Positions 36,440-47,599 of a DNA stretch of 64,000 bases are shown piece after piece. Source of the DNA: Gnetum montanum (Eukaryota > Streptophyta > Gnetopsida > Gnetales > Gnetaceae); NCBI GenBank assembly GCA_015680685.1, contig MNCI01015530.1, forward strand, positions 400,803 through 464,802, read 5' to 3'. A program made the translations under genes and the position numbers. Each line of letters begins with the position of its first letter. Within the stretch, counting starts at the first letter, position 1. The notes under the pieces are model-generated. The model worked only from the letters and a program-made list of their open reading frames with translations. It did not search any database and was not told the DNA's origin.

Positions 36440-37420
36440 CCTATAGTAGCTAGTGTATCCAAGGAATGATCGAATGTCCTTGATAGTTTTCAATTGATGG
36501 GTGATTCCTTAGATGACCCTAATTTTATCTAGGTCTACCTCTATTCTTGCATGTGAAAACTTATGCCCAAGTACTATGCCTTCTTGGACCATTAAATGGC
36601 TTTTCTACCAATTGAGCCTTAAATTGATTTCTACGCATCTTTTCAACACTTGCTCTAATCGGTCCAAGGCTTGATCAAAACTTGTTCCATAGGTGGAGAA
36701 GTTGTTCATAAAGACTTTCACTCTGTTCCCTGTCTGCTGTTGGAATATGCTTAGAACTAGGCGTTGAAATGTGGCAGGAGCATTACACAAGCCAAACGAC
36801 ATTTGTTTATATGCAAACATTCCCTAGGACTAGTGAACATTGTCTTGACTTGGTCTTCTGGGATTATCTGTATTTGGTTGTATCCACTATAGCCATCCAG
36901 AAAACTATAATAACGATGCCTTGCTATGGTGTCTAAGGCTTGGTCAACAAATGGCAACAGAAAGTGATCCTTAAATGTTGCCATGTTCAGCAGCCTAAAA
37001 TCTATGCACACCCTCCATTTGCCTCCCTTTTTAGGCATAATCACCAAAGGGCTAACCCATTCACTATCAGCAATGGGATATATGAACCCAGCCTTAAGAA
37101 GTTGTTCTATTTATTCTTTTACTACTTGCTTCAATTTTGGGTTCAATCACCTCTACTGTTGTTTTCGAGGTTTCATGGAGGGATCAATGTAAATCTTATG
37201 CTAGCATATCCTAGGATCTATTCCAGTTAATTTGGGATATGACCAGGCGAAGGCTTTTGTCCACTTTTTTATTACTTTTAGCAATCTTCGTTTTTGTTTG
37301 GAAGCAAGTCTTGCGTTGATGATTACCAGTTTTCCTTTTTTGAGGGTCATATATTCCAAACCGATGAGCAATGGTTTCAATTCTAGGGGCTCTTGTTTCA
37401 ATTTTTCAGGAATTTCCAAC
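36440..37420 (-). pseudogene. Reverse transcriptase of element B, catalytic FMDD changed to FMNN
   Basis: The leader (37419-37201) reads ELKPLLIGLEYMTLKKGK, then AFAWSYPKLTGIDPRIC, the standard pre-RT block of this lineage. The palm follows: VIMPKKGGKWRVCIDFRLLN, then YSFLDGYSGYNQIQI, then MSFGLCNAPATFQRL. The catalytic box, normally FMDD, reads VFMNNFSTYG near 36700, so both metal-binding Asp residues are Asn. Element A keeps FMDD at the same site. A stop and frame change lie near 36820. The thumb-connection part continues to about 36440. Confidence 0.85.
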
Positions 37421-37680
37421 TTCCCCCAGTTGATGTTTTCAAGGTTGAGGCTTGGAAGTTGGTAGCGGACTTGCTCTAGTGTATCTATGCTTTCAATGTA
37501 AGCGCAAGTTATTCCCTCAGTTAGTTACATGCATGTTAGTGAGTTTCTCTCTTGATCAACTATTAGCCACTGGGTATCTTCTTGTCATGTGGCTGCTGCA
37601 TACAAGCACTTTTGTATATTAATGTCTTGTGCACACCGGTTGCATGCAGGCAATGCTAAGCTTTGCACAACCCATGATCT

Positions 37681-38352
37681 CTACATGTAATTGCACCCTA
37701 TATCACTGTATGCAATGCATGGAACCTTCTTCTTCTCGATCTTTTCAAAAGTGTTATCCTTAGATATTTCCAAGGAAAGATCATGGATTCCTAGGCATGC
37801 ATCTATAGTACTTAGCCATGCCCTTCCCATTATTATTGGGAAGTCCCCTTTATGATTATTCACTTGTATTACTAGGAAAATAGCTAGGTATGACCACCCA
37901 CACACAGTGATGACAATGTCCTCCACCAATCCTAAGGGAATAGTGATGGACTGGTCGGTCAACTCTAGGAGAATATTGTTCTTCTTTAATGGAGGCAAGT
38001 TCCAGGCTTTGTACATTTCTTGTGATATTAAGTTGACTCCAGAACCTAAATCTAGAAGAGCTTTACATGGCTCATTCCCAGCAATTTGGAGATAGATTAG
38101 AGGGCTTCCAGGATCAAAAAATTTCTTGGGAAGGTGGCCAACCTTGATCCAGTTAATAACGGCATGTGTTAACATAACCGTATGCATTGAGCTCGATGTT
38201 TGGTTCGAAGGGAGCTCTGAAGCCTTAATTGATGGGGAGGCATTCAGAGGTTCAACCGCTTGTGGTTGTAAGGGCTTGGTTGGACTTTTGGTTCTGAAGA
38301 AGGGTCTTTTCTTCATACATTTATCAGAACCAACAGCGGGTTGAGGATTCAC
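37681..38352 (-). pseudogene. Aspartic protease region of element B (open frame)
   Basis: A 223-codon open frame. The retropepsin active site reads ALLDLGSGVNLIS (residues about 95-108). The flap region and the second signature follow: IPLGLVEDIVITV, then PIIMGRAWLSTIDA (usually ILGRPFL). A Lys-rich N-terminal linker joins it to gag. The protease would cut the gag-pol polyprotein in the virus-like particle. The frame itself is open, but gag upstream and RT downstream are broken, so it is listed as part of a dead element. Confidence 0.8.
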
Positions 38353-38359
38353 AACCCTA

Positions 38360-40560
38360 GTGGCATTGTGTTGCTGTGGTTGAGTAGGGAGTTCCCCTTA
38401 CATTGCTAGAGCGGGTGGTAATGGAGCTATTGGTGTGACAGCTACGGATGGATTTAAAGGATGGTATATTTGTGGGTTATCTTCCCTAGGAGGAGTTCTA
38501 TAATACTCATAGGCTTGGTAGTAATTTTATGGTGTAACATGACTAACAGAGTCACGTGAAGAGATTAGATGCTGCATGTAGAAGCCATATGGGTCAAGTT
38601 GCTGGTAGGGGTATTATTTCCTTGGTGGTGGCATCCCCCATGACTATGGGTATTGCCATTGTTGACGTTGCTCAATGGGTTGTGGTGGAGTTCCACTTGG
38701 GTAATATGTTGAAGGTTGGTGGAACTGCCTTGGGTTACCTTAGGGATAAGGTAACCATCGGGGTGCTTGCCGTTTATTTAGTCATGGGTTGAGTGCATAC
38801 ACCCCAAACTCTTGTAGATGTGAGATCACTGGGCAACATCCCTTAGGATGGTCGTATTGGCATATCTTGCATCCATAATCATTGTTCATGTCTGAATCCA
38901 CAACCTCTTCTATGATAGCCATTTTACCCTTACCCTTGTTACATGCATTGTCCACTTCTCTCTTTTTCTTTTTGTCGTGGCCACTACCTCACTCTCTAGA
39001 CTCCTCTACAATTCTAAGAACAATTTCAAACCTACTATCCAGGGAGTCCCACATTTGGTCTGCCTTTGTGGATACTTCTGTTGTTACCTTTTAGAGAGGC
39101 AAATTTTTCCTATTCACCGTCTCTTCAAGTGGTGACTCTTCTTCCTCCTCACAAAATCTCACTCCTCTTTTTCGGAGGGAAGGATCTCAGTTCTATTCTT
39201 CTGCACTTTCTCTCTTTCGTAGCTCACCTTCTTCTTTGGCTACTTGCTCTAGTAATCTATGAATTTGATGAGACCTAAGCTCCAATAACCTTCCTTGGGT
39301 GTATGTCCCAAGGATTCTTCTTGTTTCTTGCCTAAGTCCATCCACGAGATGGCATAGTTAATCCCACTGCGAATAACCATGGCCATGGCAATGATGTAAT
39401 AGTGCGTGATAGCAGCCCATGGCAGCATCCAAAGATTCATGATTTCCTTTCTTCCATCCTTGGATTTTCTTCCATAGGTTAGACACTCAGGAGTACGTTT
39501 GGTACTTATCATTGAATAGTTCTAACATTGTACTCCACCTCTGAATGGATTCTAGTTCTAAGAACGAGTACCAGCTTTCAGCTTCTTTCACTAGTGTCCT
39601 TGGGAACAACATCAGTTTTTGTCATTCTTTTTCTATCTTTTGCAAGGCACATGCATCATGGAATGCTTGTAAATGATTTTGAGGATCAATGTTGTATCCC
39701 CCTTCAAATCATGAGATGTTGTTCATGTCTAACCTCTTGATCCTACTATCCTTTTGGTGCCTTGTTGAAACTCTTACGGCCTCTGTTATATCTAACATGC
39801 TTCTAGTTGTGAGTAGGGGTTCTTCATGGTCATCTTGTTCATAGTGTCTATGGTGTCTATGCGGTTCCCTATTCTTCCTTCTTCTATGCCTTGATTCCTT
39901 AGAGTGCCCTCGTCCTCATTCTTGACTATCTCATCGATGTATTTCACTTCATTTTCTCCTATCCTCATGATTGGTTGCCCTATGGCTGCATCCGAACACT
40001 GAAGGAGAGGGTGGAGAAGATGATGAAGGTGAAGAAGAAGGAGAACCATCACCATGATGGTATCTTCTACCTTCTCTTCGATGGTCTCAGCCTCGATCAT
40101 GATCACGATTAGAACATCTACCCTTATCGTGTGTTCGTGTTCCCTTGTTGAACACTTCGTGTTTGTGGGTATCAGAACCAGGGTTGTCAATAGTGGAGTG
40201 GAGGTTCTGATACACCACCTCCTGACCAATGTTAGAAGGAGGAACATCATTTTTTGGGGAACCTGTTGAAGCAGGTTCACCATCCTCAATTTTNNNNNNN
40301 NAACTAATCGATCTAGAGGCAACACTATGTTACCCTCCAAGTCTCTCCAACACAGTTGTTTGTCTTGGTGGAGAACAAAGGTGAAATCGGGTACATACTC
40401 ATCGGGATGAGTATATACCACATGAAACTGTTGAGGAACTGGCGGATTCTGGTTATGTGTATTATGTCGCCAACTACCTCTTGTGTTAGTCCTAGGTGGT
40501 GAAGTGCTCTTATGTGAAGAAGAACACATCTTTTCTTGTTCAGTGTGCAATGTACTGTTG
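38360..40560 (-). pseudogene. gag of element B
   Basis: A Met start at 40550 (MHTEQEKMCSSSHKST) opens a 75-codon stretch with VYTHPDEYVPDFTF and LCWRDLEGNIVLPL, ending at eight Ns (40294-40301). Further down, in shifted frames, the capsid-like part is visible around 39500-39240: SWVSNLWKKIQGWKKG, then LVDGLRQETRRILG and LLELRSHQIHRLLEQ. The C-terminal part (38960-38360) is poorly readable, with no clear zinc knuckle seen. Frame shifts and stops make it non-coding now. Element D (17970-19540 and 24580-25060) is a related, more decayed copy. Confidence 0.65.
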
Positions 40561-40652
40561 TCTTATCTTTCTTTGATTAACCCTAAGGGTTCGTTCTAAC
40601 ATTCCAACGATATGAATAATTTCCTATGTTCTACACAGCACACAAACAACTA

Positions 40653-40672
40653 AGTCCTCGACAACGACACCA
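40653..40672 (-). other. Primer-binding site of element B (tRNA-Asp type)
   Basis: On the minus strand TGGTGTCGTTGTCGAGGA follows the 5' LTR after one base. The plant tRNA-Asp complement used by Athila elements is TGGCGCCGTTGCCGGGGA. All four differences are C-to-T or G-to-A. Confidence 0.75.
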
Positions 40673-40673
40673 A

Positions 40674-41425
40674 TGATGAGTGGCAAGGTACCCCTACACT
40701 CAACTAAACTTGAGGTATATGATTACACATGATTCGATTGAACTCCAAGGACTAAGTGCTTACATGCCTTAATGGAACACTCAAGGTTAATAAATCGTTA
40801 TCCTCCTAAACTTACTTGTATTGTCACGGTTGTATGGTTAAGTAAACTTGAGGTATATGATTTTTATGGCTTTTGTATTTTTTATTTCTTCTGCTAATAA
40901 AGGAGAGCGAGAGAGAACTAAGTGGCTAATTCACATTAACTAAGTTCTAAATGTTCCTAACACCAGTATCCGTTCCCACTTGCCACACACATCCTAAACC
41001 AGTGCAACGCTGCTGGGATTACCGAACACTAATCGTTACTGGGTTACCAAGCGTTACACACATGCTCGAAGCAGTCATACTGAGTGTATTAATTAAGGGG
41101 GTTGAGGGTTGAGAGAGAGATTAATTAACTAGAAAAGCATTAAACAATAATTATTTACTAATTAGTTTAATCTGTATGCTGCAAGCTTTATCATAAAGTT
41201 CATCTTTATTTCTGTACACAAAATTGTGCTCAAGTACAAATTGCTCGAATAAAGATCCATTCACTCTATGACTCCTACTATGGGCACACAAAAATAATTC
41301 TAACTTTGGAATGCTACCTCTTATTCATAGAAGATGAGGCAGGATGCGATATCGCGTACGCGATATCGCATATGTGATATCGCATGGTGGCTGAGACATC
41401 ACGTATGCGATATCGTAGTTCATCA
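40674..41425 (-). repeat. 5' LTR of element B (752 bp)
   Basis: On the minus strand it starts TGATGAACTACG and ends CACTCATCA, and is homologous to 31689-32564. It is about 80 bp shorter in U3 because of fewer repeat units and a missing stretch before the TATA region. Confidence 0.85.
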
Positions 41426-41510
41426 AGGGCAAAATAAGTCTTGGAATAAAAGACTACATTTTGGAGGATTTTCTCAATATCCTTTGAGGTGTAAAGGCTT
41501 AATTTACTAT
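41426..41510 (+). pseudogene. gag fragment of element J (part 2)
   Basis: After the AGGGC duplication the plus strand reads GQNKSWNKRLHFGGFS, then PLRCKGLIYYCSNRKC. The Cys pattern suggests a damaged zinc knuckle (CCHC) of gag, but the His is not visible. The stretch is cut at 41511 by the LTR of element K. Confidence 0.45.
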
Positions 41511-43263
41511 TGTAGCAACCGAAAATGTCGATAGCTGGAAGAACGCCAGGGGTTGGCGGACACGATAATTCCAACCCCATATCCGTGGGAGGGCAGTGCT
41601 AGGTGTGTGCGAACACGGTATGCCCTGAATGGTCTGGTCGATCAGACAGGGACTTACATCAGCATCAATATAGTCTTTTGCAACGTAAATAATGCAGAAT
41701 TTGAGATAATGCTTACAGGTAAATAAAGCAGGAGAGAAACTGTAAAAGTGCAACAGTAATACAAAATAATGCTTAAAGATGAATAAAACAGAAAATAATG
41801 CAAAGAAATGAGATAGCAAATGGGGGATAAAGTAGAGTATGGTTAGAAACATGCACTGCTCCAAAGCTACAAACTCGTCCGGTCAGGATGGATACAATCG
41901 GCTGCACAGCGTGACGAAGTGCAGAAGTTCCGAGAGCAACTGAGGCATGCTGGAAAAAGGAAAGAGCTATGCGCTTGGACGCAGACTTCACATGCAAATA
42001 ATGTGGGGCTCTACCAAGGTGGTAGAATGGAGATGGGGATCTCACACCAGCTAGAAGAGACTCTCTATTTCTAGTGTTAGACAGATGACTTTGATTGTTA
42101 CAATGCCGGCCAAAGGAAAAATCTTTGTTTCAGAATTTCAAAGTCCCCACTACTTGGAAGCTTCTTGCTTCCAGAAAGATGTGAACTCTTTTGAAATTTC
42201 CAAATTTACAACTTGCTGACTTTTCCAAATTACGAGTATTTTTTAGTAAAACATTGTGGGCTGGTTATATGCTATTTTCTGAGATATTTATAAGGTTGAA
42301 GGTAAGCAAAAAGGGGCGATTTTAGTGCTACGTGCTGCAGGCTTATGCTATCTTACTGGTGCTACTCGAGCCATCTATGACCATTGGGCTTACAAGATCA
42401 TTGCGATGTGAACCTACCATGCAATAACTATGATCCTACCATGCCGTAATCGCACCGTCAGCATCTAGAGACGTGTGCCAATGGTTCGATTAGGTGGAGT
42501 GCATTGATGTCACGCAACCACCTCTTTACCTTGCTATGCTTTGTGACGTAGCATGCTCGGTGTAGCGTAGCACCTTGTCACACATTTTGTTGTTTGTTAC
42601 ATGTTTGCTATGCTATGCTACACTACGTAGCCTAGCATAGCATAGCAACTTGCCTTAGTCATAAGAGTTTTACCGATTTGCAAACCATTCTCCTACGATG
42701 CAAGTTTTATGAACTTTGTCGACTTCACCTTTCAAACTACCTTTTGTCTCTTCCACAGGATTGCTATGCCTTGCTACGCCATGTAGCTCAGTGTAGCATA
42801 GCAGTAGACATAGTCCTTCGCTTTCTGATGAAAAAAGAACATCACCACAGAACTCAAAATTGGGCGAGGGGAGTGGGTAGTGAAGTTGTTGCCATGCTAC
42901 ACTGTGTGACGTCGCGTAGCGTAGCATTTCGTTCTACCATCATCTTCTGAAGCTTGCTACGCTACATAGCATAGTGTAGCGTAGCAGGCTTTGTGACTTA
43001 GAAAACTTGCCGAACTGTTTCTTGCGCATCTAGGATGCTACCGCCAATTCTACATGTTGTTCCTGAGCGGGCTGCCAGCTGTTTAGGCTACTTTGGTGGG
43101 TAGGCAGGATGGTACAGAACCTATCCATGCTCAAAGTAGAAAATTTGCTGAACTGGCCGACCTGGACTCAAAACATTCTTCTCCCGATGAACTACCATCG
43201 TGTTGTGTGGATTGCAAGATCCTAGTGAGGCCAGGATGACCCCACGTTTTTTAGGATGTTTCA
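41511..43263 (-). repeat. 3' LTR of element K (1753 bp)
   Basis: On the minus strand it starts TGAAACATCC, right after ACAAAGAGGGGCCAA (polypurine tract), and ends GGTTGCTACA. The LTR at 49841-51297 has the same start (TGAAACACC), tract and end (GATAGTACA). A minus-strand TATA box (CCTTATAAATAT) is at 42284-42295. U3 carries a palindromic array (42500-42990). Confidence 0.7.
42500..42990 (-). repeat. Palindromic TGCTACGCTACA array in U3 of LTR K
   Basis: About five hairpin-like units with arms of the type tgctacgctaca and tgtagcgtagca are spaced over 490 bp. The last is a perfect 12-bp stem (42955-42966 with 42975-42986) around an 8-base loop. Similar words occur again at 63216-63330. Confidence 0.8.
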
Positions 43264-44258
43264 TTGGCCCCTCTTTGTTGACATCTGGAGAATAGGCTCG
43301 ATGGACATTGGCAAAGAATACGAAACACCGCAGTAGGCGAAATGTTAAAGTTGTCGCTTGGTGAGTGGTGGGACATTGCTTGGCCATGCTTGAGAGTGTT
43401 GCATTGATTTTGAAAAGGTTAAGGCAGAGAGCAAAGATGATGTTTAGCTGAGTCCCTCGTTGGAGTGCTCTGAGGGACTCGTTTGCATTTTTATCTTTAG
43501 CTGGCGTTGTTCTTCAACCTCCTGTAGGCAGGTGTCCCCTCCGTAGGATGAGTTGCGTTACATCCATGGAGGGCTCTGACTTTCCTACTGTAGTCTTCCG
43601 CATGGCAAGCTATGTTACGTGCATGCCAGAATTTGCACTCTCAAATAACCATGTTAGTCGAGGCACTCGCTTTGTGACGTTGTAGCCTTTGCAGCTATAG
43701 CAGGATGCATCTACGGGTACGAGGTCTTGCTGGCTACTGGCATTGTTATTACTCTTGGGTACCATTGCTAGTGTGGGATGCCCAAAGCAGGGAGGCCAGT
43801 AGTGGTCCTGGTAACACCGGTCATGGGGGAGCTGGTCCCCAAGGCACCAGGGGTGCAGATGCACTGGAATCCCCATCAAAGGAATGCATGCTGAGTTCAG
43901 CTATGGGATTAGCTACCACATAGCCGAACATTGTGCAAGCCAAAACCTTGGCAGGAGCTGAAGAGCAACAATATTGTGGCTAGGCCATAATACTATCAGC
44001 AACTCAAAAGCAAGAACGAGCCCAGGAACTACCATCAGGGCAGTGGGCCATGGCAATAGTAGGTTCAAATGGCCCATATGACATCATACGACATCTTCGA
44101 TATGACACCAAGGGTGGCGACGCGTATGCCCCATACCATGTTCTCCTTGCGTCGAGAACTGCGTCCTAGAGCTGCGACATCCCACCTACGCGCCGGTATC
44201 ATGCCCCTCCGTTCAATGTGTATCTGGTGGTGGTGCATGTTGAGGGTACGACGCGAAC
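43264..44258 (-). other. 3' untranslated part and polypurine tract of element K
   Basis: Runs from the repeat tail of integrase to the LTR. Next to the LTR the plus strand reads ttggcccctctttgttgaca (43264-43283), which is a polypurine tract on the minus strand. An inverted, imperfect copy of the tract-LTR junction follows within 60 bp (caaagaatacgaaacaccgc, near 43310-43330). No gene was recognised in the remainder. Confidence 0.55.
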
Positions 44259-44520
44259 CTAGTTTAAGGTCTCAGTAGACCGTGTGCTGGTTTAAGGTCC
44301 CAGCAGACCGCTGTGCTAGTTTAAGGTCCCAGCAGACCGAACATGTCATTTTTACATCGTAGTAGACGTGTAATGCCATTTTATAGTCATAGTGGACTAA
44401 CAGTGCCAGTTTTACACCATCGCGGGTGGTGCTTGGTGCTGCTATTTTATCATCATTGCAGACACTGCCTAGTGCGACTGCCAGTTTATCGTTGTAGCGG
44501 ACAGTGCTTGTTGTTGCCGT
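44259..44520 (-). repeat. In-frame octapeptide repeat array after integrase of element K
   Basis: Eight degenerate units share the plus-strand core agtttaagg/agtttatcg + tcNtNgcRgac. On the minus strand at least six are in frame with integrase and translate to V-R-Y-N-D-K-L-A, V-C-N-D-D-K-I-A, T-R-D-G-V-K-L-A, V-H-Y-D-Y-K-M-A, V-Y-Y-D-V-K-M-T and V-C-W-D-L-K-L-A, with spacers of 1-5 residues. The frame ends near 44272. Related arrays lie at 52401-52690, 56246-56320 and 61430-62410. Confidence 0.75.
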
Positions 44521-44529
44521 TGCACTGCA

Positions 44530-44670
44530 AACGTAGTATAGCTTGAGGTACGTGTGGTTCACTGGGTTGGCGCACTCATTACCGTCCATGTCTGCCAGCT
44601 TGAAGGCTCCATTCTCGAAGGCTTTAGCGACCACGTAAGGACCTTCCCAATTAGCTGAGAACTTACTTAC
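44530..44670 (-). pseudogene. Integrase C-terminus of element K (GPY/F domain)
   Basis: The minus strand reads SKFSANWEGPYVVAKAFENG, then AFKLADMDGNECANP and HTYLKLYYV, the DNA-binding C-terminal domain with a GPY motif. Element F has the same domain at 52850-52720. The frame runs without a stop into the octapeptide array. Upstream it is cut at 44671-44675 (gtgct), the target duplication of the inserted solo LTR; the rest of the integrase continues at 47595. Confidence 0.8.
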
Positions 44671-44675
44671 GTGCT

Positions 44676-47594
44676 TGTTGGCAACCGTTTGGGATGCGAC
44701 CACCAACGAGTGTCCTCGAACAGGATTTAGGTGCCTGCTGGTCTCTGGCACCACCAAGGCCCAGATACCTCCAAATAAACTCAGTAGTTAATGTGAGTAT
44801 GTGTGTGTGCTGTTACGGTGTACGGTTGTGAGAAATGTAACGATTACGTTGTGTGTAAACTACAAATGACTTACTTTAAAGAGATTCAGCCAACTTTGCC
44901 AAGTACTGTGAGTTCTTGAAAATTTCCTATTTTGTTCAACTGCCTAGTCTACGCGGTCCTTATAATACCTACTTGTAACAAATAAAATTTTGCAAAAACA
45001 TTTGAGCACAACTCCGCAATCTACTCCTAATTTTCCCCAGAGAAAGAGATAGTTCCACAAGAAAACTAGAAATAGAGCAAGATTCGATGGAAATAAGCAG
45101 AAAAGAAAAGAAAGCAGATTTGTGTAGACCTCAAATATTTAAACAAGGTAAAATGACACGAGTAAACACTTCGCAATAAAGCTATCCCAAATTCAATATC
45201 TACGAATTGTTCAAACTTCCAAGGCTCAAACAAGCAATATCTTCAAGACAATCCTACTATGCTACCAAAAATTGCTGCGTAAACTACCACGTACGAGACT
45301 CCATTTTGACTAGATAATAGATGTCAACAATTGCATTCAAATAGAACCTTTGAAAGACTTGACAATTTCTGATTGAAATACCATGAAAATTCACTTTAAA
45401 AATAAAAAGAAACTATTTTGGCCCCATCAAAATACCAAATATTTTCTAAACCCTCTTGACTAATGAATTGTTCAACGGCATGACTACAAACAGAGGCTCT
45501 CTTACAACAATTCCAATAGCAGTTCCCACACGTTGCACAATAACGAAATTTACTACTAAAATGCTCTTAAGGCTTTTAAACACAAGCTCTTTTATGGCAA
45601 AATTTTAATAGAAATTTCTATCTAGCAACAAGAACAATAAGAGCAATCTAAAAATCCCAAAATTACTTGTCAAGGATGATACTATCTAAACCACTATCTA
45701 AACAATTTAAACAAAACAAAAATAAAACATAACTCACAGGACTATCACAAAGAGGCTGAAATCTTTCCTTTAGCAAGCCATCTTACAAGCAATCATCTTT
45801 ACAAATCTTCTTTACAAATGCTCTTCTCAAAACCCCAAAGTGTTTCTTCAAGTGAGAGCCTAAGTGCTAACTAGTAGCCCTCCAAAGTGTGATCTCCAAA
45901 AGTGTGATGTATGAGACCTTCCAAAAGTCCCTTCCCAAAAGTCCTCTCCCAAAAGTCCTTTCCCAAAAGTCCTCCTTTTCTTCCTCCTCATGAAGCCTTT
46001 TTATAAGGTTTATAAGGTAGTTACATGCCAAAATATCCTAGCTAACTTTTCTCCCAAGCAAGGAGGTTACAACTTACCCATTTAATTAGGAGGGAGTTAT
46101 ATAGTTAGGAAGTTATTCATAAAGTTAGGAGAAATTAATATTTGTAAATATTATAAATATTTCCTTTGTAAGTAATTTATTAAAATAAATCTAAAATCCC
46201 TAATCTAATTTAATTAAATTAAAATTTTAAATACTAAGTATCATTAAGCCCTAAAATTTTTTTTTCATAAAAAATATAATATAATATCCACCTTATTGGT
46301 GGTAGCGGTAGTTAATTTATCCTTTCTGTATCTCTAATAATTGAAATTTTAAATTCGGGATGGCCCGAAATATGAGTCCGAAGGTGAAGGCACCAATCCT
46401 GCAACTGCCAGCAACTGATTCAAATTATCTTCTTTGGCCAAAAATCGTTACCAACAACTGCCATCACAGGAGAAGACTTAGCCACCACGTTAGGAAATGT
46501 CGCCGTGTGTTCCGTAAGGATCTGCAACTATTGTAACCTTTGCCTCTCAAAAATTCCCTTCAGGTTTTGATGATTATACTATTTGATCATCGCTTCGTAT
46601 ATTTTTATTGCCTTCCATCTGTGATAACTGGTAAACTGTCTGGCTTACAAAGTTTTCTTCCAACATTTGATGCAGATTCTTCAAGCAACGTCCACCAGGG
46701 ATTTTAAGGCATTTTCCGTTGTTGTGGATGAAAACCCAAATTTTTTCATCACGGGAAATAGGTGTCTATTCTTCTGAAATCCATCTCCTCAATAATCCAT
46801 CTTCTGAAATAGCTACAAGTGTCTCTGCTGAAATCAATGATGTGCCCGCTACGTTCTGCCCTAAACTGGCCTCAGTTCTTTCTGCACAGCTTGCATGCGA
46901 TTACTACCCGAAACCCCTTCAATACGGCTCATTCATGAAAGAAGGGCCTCCCACGTGCTCCATGAACTCGGGTTCACTATTTTCGGCATCTAGCGAGTCG
47001 GCTACGGCTGTGTTCGGCAACATCAATTCGTAAATCTGGCCGATGCACGGGAGTAATTCTGAACGGCACAAGCCGATGTATTTGCCCAAAAACCACGGCA
47101 TTCAGTTCTGTATTTCCGATTTTCTATTTTTTTTCTCCTGCAGCGTTCACAATGGGCTTTTGGACTTATGGAAATTTGGGTTCGTCTGCAACACAAAAAC
47201 CTTCACATCCTTTGATAATTTAAATTTATGGAATTCAAAACATGTTGGTAGTCTATTCATTAGGTCCTTCACTTGCTTCCAACTCTTAACCGATTCTTGA
47301 TAATCCATTACTCACGGTGTTGTCTATTTTACCAATATTAACAGGGAGTATGCTTTCTTGTGGTAAATAATCACCTCCTTTGTTTGTTATTCCAATCTTC
47401 ACTAAAGGAAATAATTTGGCATTTTAATTTTACTTTCCAAGAAGGCTTCAACATCAAGATTATTTACCAGTGGCTTGCTTCTCCAAGAATACCCATCAAC
47501 TCACAATACTAAACTGCAAATTTACAACCAGGGATTGTGCTAATTTTGAATAAAATATTCCAACTATTCCATGTAATGGCCAAATGTGCCAAAA
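44676..47594 (-). mobile_element. Solo LTR of the H family inserted in the integrase of element K (2.9 kb)
   Basis: Flanked by GTGCT at 44671-44675 and 47595-47599. Removing it restores the integrase order (GDLILKAI on one side, SKFSANW on the other). The plus strand starts tgttggcaaccg and ends gtgccaaaa, giving inverted ends. It matches LTR H (28143-30858) in R-U5, TATA region and both ends. No primer site, polypurine tract or coding body is present, so it is an LTR left after recombination. Its U3 part (46300-47590) differs from that of H and holds an unassigned 104-codon open frame (46719-47033, plus) and open stretches on the other strand. Confidence 0.75.
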
Positions 47595-47599
47595 GTGCT

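Larger units (their letters stand above)
31689..41425 (-). mobile_element. Element B: complete Athila-like Ty3/gypsy retrotransposon
   Basis: Both LTRs, a tRNA-Asp type primer site, gag, protease, RT, RNase H, integrase, a 1.9-kb non-coding part and a polypurine tract lie in order on the minus strand, flanked by AGGGC duplications. It interrupts the gag of element J. It is the best preserved element here: protease, RNase H and much of integrase are open, and the DDE residues of the integrase are present. RT, however, reads FMNN at the FMDD site. Two assembly flaws lie in it: a single N at 31732 with a duplicated 43-bp stretch, and eight Ns at 40294-40301. Confidence 0.9.

Noticed and set aside
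42500-42990. Regularly spaced palindromes resembling a CRISPR array
   Set aside because: Units and spacers are degenerate, the region is inside a plant LTR with TATA box and polypurine tract, and nothing prokaryotic is present.
46719-47101. 104-codon plus-strand frame and overlapping minus-strand frame inside the solo LTR
   Set aside because: Both strands are open, neither gives a protein family I recognise, and no splice or promoter context helps. It is mentioned in the LTR entry only.
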